The notes beneath the pieces were generated by a model. That model worked only from the letters and a program-made list of their open reading frames with translations. It had not been told where the DNA came from and did no database searches. A DNA stretch of 64,000 bases, taken from Plasmopara viticola (Eukaryota > Oomycota > Peronosporomycetes > Peronosporales > Peronosporaceae). How positions within the stretch are numbered: position 1 is the first letter of the stretch; each line of letters starts with the position of its first letter. The stretch is taken from positions 186,001-250,000 of the forward strand of contig MBPM02000093.1 of NCBI GenBank assembly GCA_001695595.3, written 5' to 3'. The position numbers and the translations under genes were made by a program. Positions 1 through 11,098 of the stretch are shown one piece after another.

Positions 1-2510
1 AGTAGATTTAATTTATCGCCGTCGTCAGAGATTTATTGACCACAAAGATTTTGATAGCCCAAAAGACGCATTTAAATTTTATGAGTGTGTGGTTTATCAG
101 TATTTTTTTAAATTCCATCATGACTAGGTTAGGCTGAACTGAATGAAGGTAGCTCGCTTGTCTCCGTTTTCATCGTGTTGCAAAAATACAGGTGATTTTT
201 TTGCCGGAAGTGTCACATAACGACGCAATTGCCTTTGTTATGTATGTCAAGACCACAGTAAGAAACAATAAGTTGATGTGTACTGGTGCTGGTCTTCTTG
301 AGTTGTAAATCGATAAAAGCTTCGTAAGATCGGCAGATATTGTACTAGGCCTAATTTCTTCTTCAAAGCCATTAAGAATGGCCAAGCCAAGACAGCTTTG
401 ATATTTTTGGAGTCTGTTTGAGACCCATGAAAGGAGCCAAGAATGAATGTGAAATTTGAGAATTTTGTCAGCTCAGTCATAATTTTTATCCTTGATCTAT
501 ACTTTGTGGTTTGTTCACTTAAACGCAACCAGTGTATGCGCTAAAAGTTGATCTTGGAGTATGTTATGGCGGCTAAACCATGGCTTTTACGGATTACGAA
601 AGCCTTTAAAAGTAGATGGACTCCGTCGAAAGCATAAGACATACCGCATGGATGCTTCTTTGCTCTTCAGCTCCTAAGTCCGTTGCGACATAACGACATA
701 ATTTGGAGGCCTCACACTGAGACGCAAGCAATCTATTTTGGCAAACAGCGTTCTTTCAGAAAAGAAAAAAAATACTTAGCATTGGGCAACCTGCTAGGAG
801 GAGCCAAATTATCATGATAAGGGTGTAATTATGCACTCAACTTTGATTTATTCCATAGAACTCGGCAGCTCTCGAACACGTACTGAGCACAGCAAGTGTC
901 CTGGTTTTGCACGCAAACGTATGAGAGTATAACAATCGATTTCCACTCTTGACAGACTCGGGTGCGCTGCCCAAAAATTGGACCTTCCTAAATAATTGCC
1001 GTCAGCTAAGATGTCTTAAAAGAAAGCTGCAAAACTAAGTCGGTTTTAGTTTATCTGGCTTATGAAATGGCTTGAAGCAGATTGTTTTTAATAAGTCTTG
1101 ATATCGTAAACTTGCCTCAGGTGATATAAAACAGTCTTCAGTTTTGTCTAATTTCTTCAAAAGAGGCTTTGGACGAACATGTCGTCAAATTGTGTCTGTT
1201 CGAACAATGACCAAAACACCTTCGTGGCAAAGGGCTTTAGCGCCGCCGCGATATTCATTAGCTTTGTATTATCACTGGCCACTCCCATTGTCAAGCTAAG
1301 TGGTTCATAAAGCGTACTCTTAAACATGCAGTAAAGGAGCAAATTTTTCGTTTAACTGCCTGGTGACAGCGTATTTTGAAAAATAAACACGTACCCGCCT
1401 TCTCAATTCGGTGGGAATTTTTAGAGTGGATCTTCAGATTCCACATTTAAAATTCTCTGAAGTTAAGAATACAACGGAACTATGAGCCAAGAATATTATC
1501 TATGAAAATGTTTAGGGACGCCTTTGTATAAAACAGATCATGTTTTTTTATTCAATAGAGTCGCCATGCTAAGCGCAAGGTCGTTATCGACACCCAAAGA
1601 TCAAATTTAAAGTGCATCTCTATTCTTGCCTTGCGAAGCTATGTTCCCGATCATGGTGGTACGCATTGTGTCTTGCACATGTGTGGCTTGCAGTGATATT
1701 TGCACCCCCTTGTGAAATTTTGTTACCCTAGTTCTTAGCTTAATATTTTCTGATTGTGGCTACAGGCAAACTCATGAATCAGGTTGTTCTAGTGTCTTTG
1801 TCAGCCGGTGCTGCTAGCTTTCTGGTAAATAATTTTTATAATCATTGATACGTCAATCTTCGGGAAATAATATTACCATCAAAACCTTTTTTATCTCGGA
1901 ACTATACCTGCCCATCCTTCATATCGTCGGAACTCTACGCAACAAAGGTATGAAAAGACTCACTACGGCATCTTATTGATCGGCTGGTATATGTCAACCC
2001 GCTTAAACTCGATCAGAGACTTTTCACTTTTTAGGCACGGCTCGGCCGAAATTGAGTTTTCCTTGTCTGGTGATGTACAAAGAAGTGTCAAAAGCAACGG
2101 TTTTTAGCTTTGTACTCCGCTAGCATTCACGCTAACTTGCCTGCAAGCAAGATAAAGCTCGTAGTTCAGTAAAGCAAGTAAAAGATAAAGGACCTGACGG
2201 CCACCCTCACACGGCATCGATTATTAAGCAAGCTTGTGCAACGATGATCAAGGACGACGTAAGAATACGTCCGCTTAGCACACAGCTCACTTGAGTTCAG
2301 GCAGGGACAAAAAAAAGTCGCACAAATTTGCTTTCATGAGGAAACAGTGCTTGCTTATTAAGAATGTCTGTAAATTAAAGGTCCTCACCCTACACAATTC
2401 AAAGCAGTAGTGTCTAAGGGGCTCGCTGGTTTAGTGCCGGTCTTGACAGGCATCAACGTTGCCGAGCAAAATATTTTTGTTGCTTCGGCTGTGTAAAACA
2501 AAAAAGACTT
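1..2510. other. Gene-poor stretch, no recognised gene
   Basis: Only short ORFs of about 60-93 codons occur, none with a recognisable motif, signal peptide or splice partner. Base composition is AT-leaning like the other intergenic parts of the window. A weak coding-like stretch on the minus strand at 1157-1342 could not be assigned to any family. I see no RNA gene or clear repeat here. Confidence 0.6.
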
Positions 2511-3075
2511 GTGTCGGTTCCAGCTTCGTCTTACAATCGACTCCAAAATATTGCTGGAAAATCGTGCCTACAAGCGAAGCTAAGCTTTGGCCTTAATACA
2601 AGTGGGAGACATCCTCTCAAGGAGAATGAACATCTAAAAAAGGTCATATGGCTGATAAAACAACCACTTAAGAGCTTCACAGCTACACGAGAAATGGATA
2701 GTCGAGGCGGACTGCTAGTTGTACACGCAAGCTTACGAAATTACATTTGTCGTTCCAAGTAATGGTTGATTATAGCGTCGAGGTATTTTGCAGGCAGGCA
2801 AACGATAATGATCAGCCACAACAGACTGCCTTATGCTCTTGAGGAGTGCAAAGTAAAGCAAATTACTTTGTTTTGACTGACGTATACGCTGAAGGTCAAA
2901 ATAGACCTGGCTGCAATGTTTATTTATTTTGACAGAGTTGAGTTAATTCTTGTCCTTGACATGAACAAGTATGACTTGATCCTAATTATGTAATCTCTGG
3001 AGAAGAACAAGCTTGGCCGGTTTGTCTGGGCCATCGCGCTACTGGTAGCCTCATATCAGTGATTTTGTGCTGAGC
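2511..3075 (+). pseudogene. Ty3/gypsy gag-protease remnant
   Basis: A decayed piece of a Ty3/gypsy retrotransposon covering the retropepsin region. The open part at 2511-2762 carries the phrase GGLLVVHASLRNY, which resembles the segment just before the protease in oomycete gypsy elements. After a stop, the same frame continues with a degenerate protease core and then LVLDMNKYDLILIM near 2950-2995, matching the family pattern (L-D-x-x-x-Y-D-x-I-L-G-M-x-W-L) that closes the protease domain. The catalytic D-S/T-G is not intact, and there are at least three in-frame stops, so it cannot make protein. A second gypsy fragment lies on the opposite strand immediately downstream. Assignment rests on motif recall, not on a search. 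Confidence 0.6.
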
Positions 3076-3181
3076 CTGCTGAAGTAACTGACAGGCAAAA
3101 GATTATTGTGCTCTTTGTTGACCGATGAAGCAGATTGACTTATTAGTATAATTTCCAAGCTTGTCGACAAAGCAGCGCTGT

Positions 3182-4435
3182 TCATCTACCAGTGCACGTG
3201 GCCCAAAAGGGGACTAAAACTGACCGGGACTGAGACTTCACCTTTACGTCTCTAAACAAAAGCATTCTTGATGTTAGGCTATACTTGTCTATAGCGGACC
3301 ACCCACAGACCGAGGAGAGTAAATCGCGTCGTCGAAGACGCTTTACGCGGTTTGTACACGGATACTTCGGTATAATATTGTGCAGAAGCAGCATTTTTTT
3401 ACTTGCTAAGTTGCAAAGACAACACCACTTATGCCTCAGCAGGATCACATAGTGCTGGTTGTACTTGATCATTCTCGGCCAGTAGTACCTTTGATGCACG
3501 ACCAGATAAATTATGTAAACTTCTGCTTGGGCTGCTGATACAAGATCGTGCTTTTGATGCAAGCCACGATTTTTTAGGTCTTCGGCGTTGAGATTATACA
3601 GTCGCGAAGTCTCAACTTTACTTGCTTAATGATACAAAATATAATGGCATGTGTACATTAATAAACCCTCTCCTTTTTCGGCCTCTTGATGATCCACTGT
3701 AGGTCTTTATTGCGCGAAAAGATTTTGCTTTGCGAATAAAGCTACTATTACTTGTTTCGTTCAGATAATAACCAAATCTTGCAATTTTCAGCCGCTTTTA
3801 GTAGGTTTTGCAAGCTTACTTGGGCAGCTCTTCTCTCAAATTTTAGGATTGTCTGACAATATAATAGCCATAGTGTTAGTATTAACGAGAAGTCCTTAAG
3901 CAAAGGCTAGTTTTCAACAAGCTCATTGTATTATCAAGCTATTCTGTGGTTTGTAGTCTTCTGTCTCAGGATCATCTTAATACTGTTGTGACCCCTTTTC
4001 GACCGTAGATGGTCGATCAAGAAGATGCACAGGCCATCCTTTTGCCACATGCACGATTGCAAGTGCGCTTGCTCACGAATAGAGTATCTTTATTCGGCTG
4101 GCTACCTAAAAAATATTGCTTTATCATTTCTTTGAAAAGTGGACTTTCCGATCGCAAAATTTGAGGCGTTCATTGTAATTCGAAAGTCTGAATTTCAGAC
4201 TTAAAAAAGATGGAAGCGTCAAACGACGCTTGAAATCGGTGAAGCAGCTTAGCCGATCGTCCGAGAGGTCGATCGCTTCTCGAGGTCTCTTTTTCTTAAT
4301 ATTGTCGTAGAGTGGTCCTGCAGATTGCGCAAAGTCCTTGCAGAAGCTTATGACACGGACAGCAGTGCCTAAGAAGTAGGTGTAATATGTGACACAGTCG
4401 CTGCGGGAAGTGCTCGGAGGTTGGTTGTTGAACAA
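3182..4435 (-). pseudogene. Ty3/gypsy RT-RNase H-integrase remnant
   Basis: Minus-strand remnant of a gypsy pol gene, read from 4435 down to 3182. The first block (4124-4435) contains FLGTA, CKDFAQSAGPLYDNIKKK and FTDFKRRLTLPSF, matching the end of the reverse transcriptase palm and the connection to RNase H (family pattern FLG-x-x-x-YYR-x-FI-x-DFA-x-x-A-x-PL-x-x-L). The last block (3182-3562) has HQRYYWPRM followed by a damaged Cys cluster, the pattern of the integrase HHCC zinc finger. The intervening 560 bases should be RNase H but are broken. It faces the plus-strand gag-protease piece, so the two fragments are either different insertions or an inverted rearrangement. Not functional. Confidence 0.65.
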
Positions 4436-5580
4436 GGATACGGCAACGAGCGAGGCGAAGTCGGCGAAGTAGGAGTGTTTGTTGCTTAAAGGAAATTGAG
4501 AGGTGATGTTAAATGAAAAGCACTCTAAACTCGTGTATTGCTACAGCCTAAAGGTGGCTCTCCGCCACCTTTGTTACCGTCAGAAAGGCCACTGTTGGTC
4601 TGCAATGATTCAAACACCTATTTCGGAGGATGGAGGCAATGTATATGTAATATTGGAGCAATATAGTTATAAGACGTAAAATAGCCTTTATTGACTAAAG
4701 TCCCGATAGCGACAGTTATGTTACGGTGTGGCCTAGCTAATTTATGCCATAAGAGGTGAAGAACAGGCTTAGCTATTACTGATTCAAGAGGAGACACCGA
4801 TCGAGGTTTGGCCGTCGCCAGGGCGCCAGTCAAGTTCGAGCTCGACGCTGTCAAGAATGCAACGCTCGCAGAGCTGTGGATAAAAAAAAAGCCAACTTTA
4901 CGCAATATCAGCAGCTGAATTTTCAGCGCATCTGCATTGTCTACATTAACTTACCGAATCTGTTTTTGCCTCGTAAAGTGGATAATCTGCCGGTTGCAGC
5001 CACAGCGTTATGCAATCATCTCAACATATTGTCGAAACTCTAGACCCCTGCAGTAAAGAAACGTGAAATTTAGCTGTCATGCAACCAGCATTTCAAATTT
5101 TAAATGAGTGCGGCATGAGAAGAATATCGAGATGGCGATTGTAGTTGACCAGAGACATTTTGCGATGTGTCAATGTTGCCTGATCGACTGCAGTTGCGCC
5201 TGGCGGAGGAGGTACCAAATGCGTGCTGAGGTCTTGCAAAATATGCCTAAATTGGATTCTGGATGCTGTGCCAACGGCGATCGCATTTTTTGTATTCTCC
5301 TGTTTGATATGTATCAGGCAAAGACTTACATGATGACACACTTTTCAAGTTTTGCAATTCAAAAAATACTTGGTATGGATACTTCCACAAACGGTATGCC
5401 GTGCGACCGATGGATTAGCAAGAAAATTACATGTGTAGCTCTGTGATACCTGAAGCTGCCGGCTGCGATAGCATTAGTCTAATTTCGAAGGCAGACGCTT
5501 TCTTATTTTGCTTCATCTTGCGACACATTAGCCGCCCTACACCGAACAAAGTTTTGCATTTGTCGCAGACTAATTAGAGA
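4436..5580. other. Intergenic, nothing recognised
   Basis: Open stretches at 4618-4905 (minus) and 5108-5446 (plus, 112 codons) show no known motif and no coding-like composition. A 9-bp stem (AAAGGTGGC with GCCACCTTT) sits at about 4551-4573 but is not followed by anything informative. The minus-strand gypsy remnant may extend into this stretch, but I cannot read RT motifs in it. Confidence 0.5.
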
Positions 5581-5888
5581 TTTAAGCTACCGGAACTCAC
5601 GCGCTAGGACTAAGCTGTCTCTATCGCGCGATGCTGGTAGCAATCCGACCCATATTGGGACCGGGTTCCGTACCCCTCAATACACTATGGGGCTTTTTCG
5701 GTCAGTGGGGCGTCCCCCACCCAAACTACCCAATCGGGCGCGTTTTGATAGGGCAGTTACACACTCGGGTGTGATGGCTCGTCCACTTTAGTGACCTATC
5801 TCCGGCTGCTTTAATTCGGATATTATGGGTTCGAACCGGTACCTCCCGATCCTGGGTCGAACGGCTAACCGCTCGAGCCACAGGGTCG
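5581..5888 (-). mobile_element. tRNA-derived SINE copy 1
   Basis: About 300 bp that is the reverse complement of the copy at 10.79-11.10 kb. Read on the minus strand, the head is tRNA-like: an A-box-like TGGCTCGAGCGG near 5868-5879 and a perfect B-box GGTTCGAACCC at 5827-5837, at tRNA-like spacing. This is the internal RNA polymerase III promoter of tRNA-derived SINEs. The tRNA-unrelated body follows and ends in CGGTAGCTTAAAT at 5581. Both boxes look intact in this copy. SINEs of this type are known from Phytophthora and relatives. I cannot name the family. Confidence 0.75.
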
Positions 5889-6278
5889 GTATGTTCTAAA
5901 TGCGCATCTTCTTAGTGTCAACTACTTTTTTGAAAAACTTATATGCGAATGTCCAGTGCAAAAATTATGTACTCGAAGTACAAACCATGGAGGCTAGATT
6001 TTTTTTAGGACCGTGCGGTCGGTTAACATACCAACGATGGCGATCTACAAATAGTGCATTAAATTGGACGGCCGATACTTAAAAGTGGAAAAGCTTCCCG
6101 CATGTCGCGGCTATTGTGATATTGTGGTGCATTGAAAAGAGGTTTGAAATTATGTGTTTATAAAAATCGTTTTAATTGCCCCGCATTTTTTCTTTTGGTA
6201 AAAATTGGCGACTTGGAGACGAGTCAGTATCGTAATTCTATCACCGTGACAATAAATTGACGAGCGTCAAATCCGCGC

Positions 6279-7247
6279 ATGTCGTCGCCCCAGTTGCTTT
6301 CAGAGCTCATCAGCAATAAAAGCAACAACGACAATATCACCGATACCACTAGCGATCGCTCTTATTCTCGTGAATCTCGTAGTTCCTCTTCATCCTCCTC
6401 TTTGGACGACTCTATCGGCTCTGCGACCATCTCTGGGCCTTTCAGTGTTGGCAACTCGAAAGAAGAAACGTGCTCGTACCACGCGCTGGTAGAGGGAGAG
6501 TCTTGCCGGAAGCCGCGCTCGTGCTACGAGTGTTTAAACGCGGACGTTGCTGGCGTTCGTGATGGCTGTTCACTAGCGCCTTCGGGCTTTTGCGAGTACA
6601 TGTCGAGCTATGAGGCCAGTCTGGATTACCGTCGCAATACAACATCAGAGGATTCGAGCTCAATGGGCTGGTATAATTTCTTTCCGTCGTCTAATACTAC
6701 GTATTGCGAGCCAACAGACAAAGCGTGTGAATTGTGTAGTGATTTGGTGAATAACGGCAGTTTGAAACAATCCTCGCATGAACAGAATGTATCAAAGGAA
6801 GTAACGCGACGATTTTGCACTGGACTGAACGACTGTGTTTGTGTTATGGCGTGTGAAGCGAATGATTGGGAAGCCAACATGCCGACAAAGTGTGATGCAA
6901 ATGGCAGTGTTCCCGAGGAAAGAAATGCCTCGTCCAGTGACACCAACCACAGTACCATGCTCATTGTTTATATCGTGCTGCAAGTGGCACTTATTGCCGT
7001 TTGCATGTACACACGTGGACGGTGGCGACGAATGGCTCCAAGATCGCGGGCAGAGGGACCGTACAATAATATCGATGCCATTGCGTCACCATCGAATCGA
7101 TTGCGACTTTCAGGGTGGAGAAAGATGCAAAATACATTAATTGAACGGGAAAAGAATCACCTGACCGACCAGCACATGCAGTGCAGTGTTTCACCTCGGG
7201 AAGATAGCGCAACTGGAGAGACTCATGGCAGCAGCACCGCAGCATAG
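6279..7247 (+). CDS. Cys-rich single-pass membrane protein
   Basis: 322-codon ORF of unknown function. Residues 1-60 are polar and Ser-rich (a run of Ser near 34-41). Residues about 65-215 form a cysteine-rich ectodomain with several CxxC-like pairs (CRKPRSCYEC, CEPTDKACELC, CTGLNDCVCVMAC) and many N-glycosylation sequons (NTT, NGS, NVS, NAS, NHS). One membrane helix spans about 227-245 and is followed by Arg-rich residues (RGRWRR) and a cytoplasmic tail of about 75 residues. No N-terminal signal peptide is visible, so an upstream exon encoding one may be missing, or the true start lies elsewhere. The codon bias and the unbroken frame, against decayed surroundings, support a real gene. The following 330 bp continue in coding style but in shifting frames (see next entry), so the stop at 7245 may be premature. 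Confidence 0.7.
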   Translation: MSSPQLLSELISNKSNNDNITDTTSDRSYSRESRSSSSSSSLDDSIGSATISGPFSVGNSKEETCSYHALVEGESCRKPRSCYECLNADVAGVRDGCSLAPSGFCEYMSSYEASLDYRRNTTSEDSSSMGWYNFFPSSNTTYCEPTDKACELCSDLVNNGSLKQSSHEQNVSKEVTRRFCTGLNDCVCVMACEANDWEANMPTKCDANGSVPEERNASSSDTNHSTMLIVYIVLQVALIAVCMYTRGRWRRMAPRSRAEGPYNNIDAIASPSNRLRLSGWRKMQNTLIEREKNHLTDQHMQCSVSPREDSATGETHGSSTAA

Positions 7248-7575
7248 CCTATGATTCTGAGAGTCTTTGATCACAGATGGTGGTCCCGCTCGAGCTACAT
7301 ACACTTAAGTACACGACGACACAAGTGCTTGACGAATCAGATTTGGGAGAAGGCGCACTAGCAATCAGGATCACAGTAGCTTGACAGGTCAAGTTGTGCG
7401 TATTGACGACGAAGTCGTCGTCCCAATGACGACAAAAGAAGCGGCAGCGGAATTACGCGAAATGTGGTTCGTCGTCCACAGCCGCAAGGCTCAGACCCGG
7501 ACAGAATGCCGGATAGAGGAGACTCTTTCAAACGTTGCGTCCGAACAGTTTTGTGTGATTTGCAAGTGATGTAGG
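7248..7575 (+). pseudogene. Frame-broken 3' extension of the membrane-protein gene
   Basis: Directly after the TAG of the membrane-protein gene, coding-like peptide runs appear in all three frames, each picking up where the last ends: AYDSESL, then LITDGGPARATYT, then TTTQVLDESDLGEGAL, then SNQDHSSLTGQVVRIDDE, then, after another shift, SDPDRMPDRGDSFKRCVRT ending at a TAG near 7572. Low-complexity acidic and Ser/Asp-rich text of this kind fits a cytoplasmic tail. I infer several single-base indels, by decay or by sequencing error. If restored, the protein would be about 100 residues longer. Which strand carries it is clear from the continuity. Function is unknown. Confidence 0.45.
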
Positions 7576-10500
7576 CCGAATATTCTATTGCGTTGCATGT
7601 TTTCTAAAAATTCGCAACAAGCTGGTGGTGTGTTATTTATTTGATTAGCGTGTTCAAGATGACATTACTTCGTAACTTGTAGACAATATAACTGAGCGAA
7701 AAGAAAACTTTATACGAAAACCGACTCTATCGGATGATGGGATGTGCACGGTTAAAGTGTACTTTACGGCCGAGAACAATCCTGGAAGATTCTTCGAGCC
7801 AGGCAATAATTGAAAAAATTAGGATAGCCCTAAACCGCCTCGATATGCAGCCAAAAATGTTGTCTATATTAAGAAAACTTTTTTTTAATAGTAACATGAC
7901 GAATAGCTGACTTCTTGAAAATTTAACGACACCGGTCTTGCTGGATGCACAACAAACCAAGGCTCAATATTGGTAAGAAAGCCAAATTATTCTCCATTCC
8001 AAGACAAAAACAACTTTATTTCGTATATGATAAGTTAGGGAGCCTATGCAAATGCCGGCTTACATGCATTAATAGGGATGTGCTTTATATTTCTCAACCT
8101 CACATCAACTTTTTCAAGTCCAAGACAAATATGCTTAAATGAATTAAATGTCTATTCACGTACATGTTCAGGGTGTTGCCCGCAATAACTTCGGCTACAG
8201 AAAACCACACCTTGCACCCTTTGCTGTAAGTGCTACTTACAACGAGCATTATTTTGTGGAAAATGTGCTACTTACTGTGCACTGGCAGGATTTCCAAAGC
8301 CAAATACCAACCACGCCGCTTACGACTTGCAGGAAGTAGATTATCTTAAAGGCCAGGAGGCTTATGTGCTACTCCACGCGCACTCGTAGATCCTATCTTG
8401 ATGTCAATCTAATCAAGTCGCTCACAATATGCAGCAACTACTGCATCTAATCAGTACCAGTGGCTTTAGTGCCATTCACCCTTGTTCACGAAGCATCAAT
8501 GTCCATCTCCGACATTCCAACGCAAAACACGGTGAACAACTCGGACAGGTGTCCACAACAAAAGCGTTTTCCTACGTAGCAGAGACCGCTTCATGACTCA
8601 CCAAATCTTCACTGAGAGTAAAGTGGGCGGTCATGAAGATCTTTAACCTCCGGAAACTACAATTCTTGGCGTTACAGTCGCACTATACCCAGGGCTTGGT
8701 CAGAATTCACGTCCAGGTTCAACACCCTACAGCTTTCGACATGGCGGGAATAGTCCTTAGGATTTTTGTGCCTTAGAACATACCCGTCTATTCCTTTATC
8801 TAAAAAATCTATTGTCTTTTTAAGACGCGTCTAATACATACTTTGCCACCATGACTTGACTGTTGGATAAGCAACATAAATGACTGTCTTCACTGTGAAG
8901 AGATTAAGAGATGTGAAGGAATATTCCGTGTAGCATTTGTGCCATAGCATTCTTGCAATTCGGCTTCGATATTTTATCAGCATTCAGCAAAGAGCTACTT
9001 TATCACGGCCTCTTTTCGAATGCAATATTAAGCATTAATGGACCATGGAAGTGTGGTCATCCACTTGTGCACGTGCAATTGATTAATTCGCAGAACTTCT
9101 TCAACTTTTATTTCTTACAATGTTCATTCCCTTTGTAAGAGCTGTCGTCTTGGTGCTTCAACGAAACAAATGTGATGCGCTCGGTGGAATATAAGCGGAT
9201 TTTCACCATCGGGAAAACTACGCCGAAATTACGAGTATGTCGCACCCCAAGTATTCACCAGTGGATTTATTTGTATCAGCAGGGACTTACCTTTGATGCC
9301 GTTGCTTAACGTCAGCCATACCTGGCATGGTATGCAGCAAACGCTGTTCTCGACAACTATCGCTCTGCAAAGAGCGTACCACTATAAGTGCATTGTCAGG
9401 AATTCGCCCTTGATGCATTAATAAAAGACAAAATTCTAGCATGCAGCGAGATCTGTTCATCGTAAACATTGCTCAGAAAATTACGAGCACCGCACGTGCA
9501 GTGATAGCACATCGCCCATACCAATGCACTTAGGATATGCAGCAAGAGCTTGGGTTTGATTAATGTCTTGCAGTCTTTTTCATACCACCGCATCATTTTG
9601 ACTTTTTGTCCTGTGTTCAATTTCGGACGTCACAAATTTCAGCACTTTGGACTCGGTCCAATTTTTTTCTTTTAGTAGGCGAGTTATGGCTCAACATATT
9701 TCCACTATCAGCAAATTAGACAATACCAATCAATAGAAGCTGTGTGGCATTTCAGGTATGCTAAAATTGAGACGAAGTCGTACATCCTATCTAACTTAAA
9801 GACCGAGCATTGAAAGTTGAGAAACTATTACACCTGACTGACCGAGCCCCAGATTGGTTTCTGATAATCTCACACACTTGCGAATACAGCCAGCAGCTCA
9901 CCGCTGCATGTCCCTATTATAAGAGGAGTCAAGCTATCAATGCAACTTTTCATGATATGTAGTAACCACACGGTGCTAAATTATTTCTAAGAAAAATACT
10001 AGTGATCAATTGTGCTATTCTGTGCGGCTACTGCCACCTTCGACTTACTCAGGCGAGATTAAGGTGTGCTTCGTCAGCCCGCCTTCAGGGCAGCCACATA
10101 CTTTGCTTACTGCAACTGAAGTAGCAGATGTTGCTTCGCTCGGCAGTGTTTAAGTTCAACGGGAGTCAGCGCGACCACAAACACCATCGCTCGGGGTTTT
10201 GTAGAGCCAAGACCGCGTATCCATTGCATTATGGAGGCCTGGGGGCTAATATTCTCCTTAAAAGCAGTATGGGTATCATAGTTTATCGTCGCTTCTTGTA
10301 ATCATGAAAGTTTAGTCCGAGACAAGCCCATTCAAATAGTGCAGTCACCTCGACTGTTCGGCATATATCACCACAAAAATCAAAAGCCATTAATTCCCTC
10401 AATTCATGAATACATTCTATGAAGTTCTTGTTTATAGGCGAAGAAACATGTGCGCTAGTGTCCTCAAAAGAAGTATTAGCCTTAGCTATTTTTAAATGTG

Positions 10501-10784
10501 ATTCATAGAACGAAGCACTCAGGCGAAGCGGCTTTTTGTTTGAATGGTCGGATTTTAATGAGTAAGATAGTGGAATTACCTCGAACATCTAATTGTTTGT
10601 GATAGCACTGATGACCGACTTTACGCCTGCACGGGAAGGTATTCTACCCGAACCTTTTAAACGGTTCTGTAATGGATCGTGCCACATTTTCAAATCTGTC
10701 GTTCGCTCACTTTGCGCAGCTTGCGAGAACCACTGACTTAATTCGTCGACTGTATTGGTAGCTCTTTATCTTTCTGAGCATTTA
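7576..10784. other. Gene-poor stretch
   Basis: Short ORFs on both strands (up to 101 codons, 10283-10588 minus) have no recognisable motif or partner exon. The text does not resemble the transposon proteins seen elsewhere in the window. Nothing assignable seen. Confidence 0.5.
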
Positions 10785-11098
10785 CAACGGCTTTAGCGAT
10801 TAGCCGTTCGACCCAGGACCGGGAGGTACTTGGTTCAATACCCATAGGATACGAATTAAGGAAGCCGGAGATAGTTCACCAAAGTGGACGAGCCATCACA
10901 CCCGAGTGTGTGACTGCCCTACCAACTCGCGCCCGATTGGGTAATAAAAGGGTTAGGTGGGCGACGCCCCACTGACCGAAAAAGCCCCATAGTGTAATGG
11001 AGCTACGGAACCCGGTCCCAATATGGGTCGGATTGCTATCAGCATCCCGCGAGAGAGACAGCTTAGTCCTAGCGCGTGGGTTTCGGTAGCTTAAATTT
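10785..11098 (+). mobile_element. tRNA-derived SINE copy 2
   Basis: Plus-strand copy of the element at 5.58-5.89 kb, in inverted orientation to it. It runs from the degraded tRNA-like head (GGCTTTAGCGATTAGCCG) to the shared tail CGGTAGCTTAAAT. Relative to copy 1 the B-box is damaged (TGGTTCAATACCC near 10830-10842 instead of GGTTCGAACCC), and the A-box is also changed, so this copy is probably transcriptionally dead. Divergence is mostly substitutions with a few short indels. The 4.9-kb spacer contains the membrane-protein gene. Confidence 0.75.

Noticed and set aside
5826..5885. Free-standing tRNA gene on the minus strand
   Set aside because: A- and B-box are present, but the acceptor stem does not pair and the sequence continues into the SINE body shared with the second copy.
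9287..9620. Minus-strand ORFs at 9.3-9.6 kb as a retrotransposon RNase H piece
   Set aside because: KMMRW faintly resembles the gypsy RNase H end, but no PGK or ADALSR follows in any frame.
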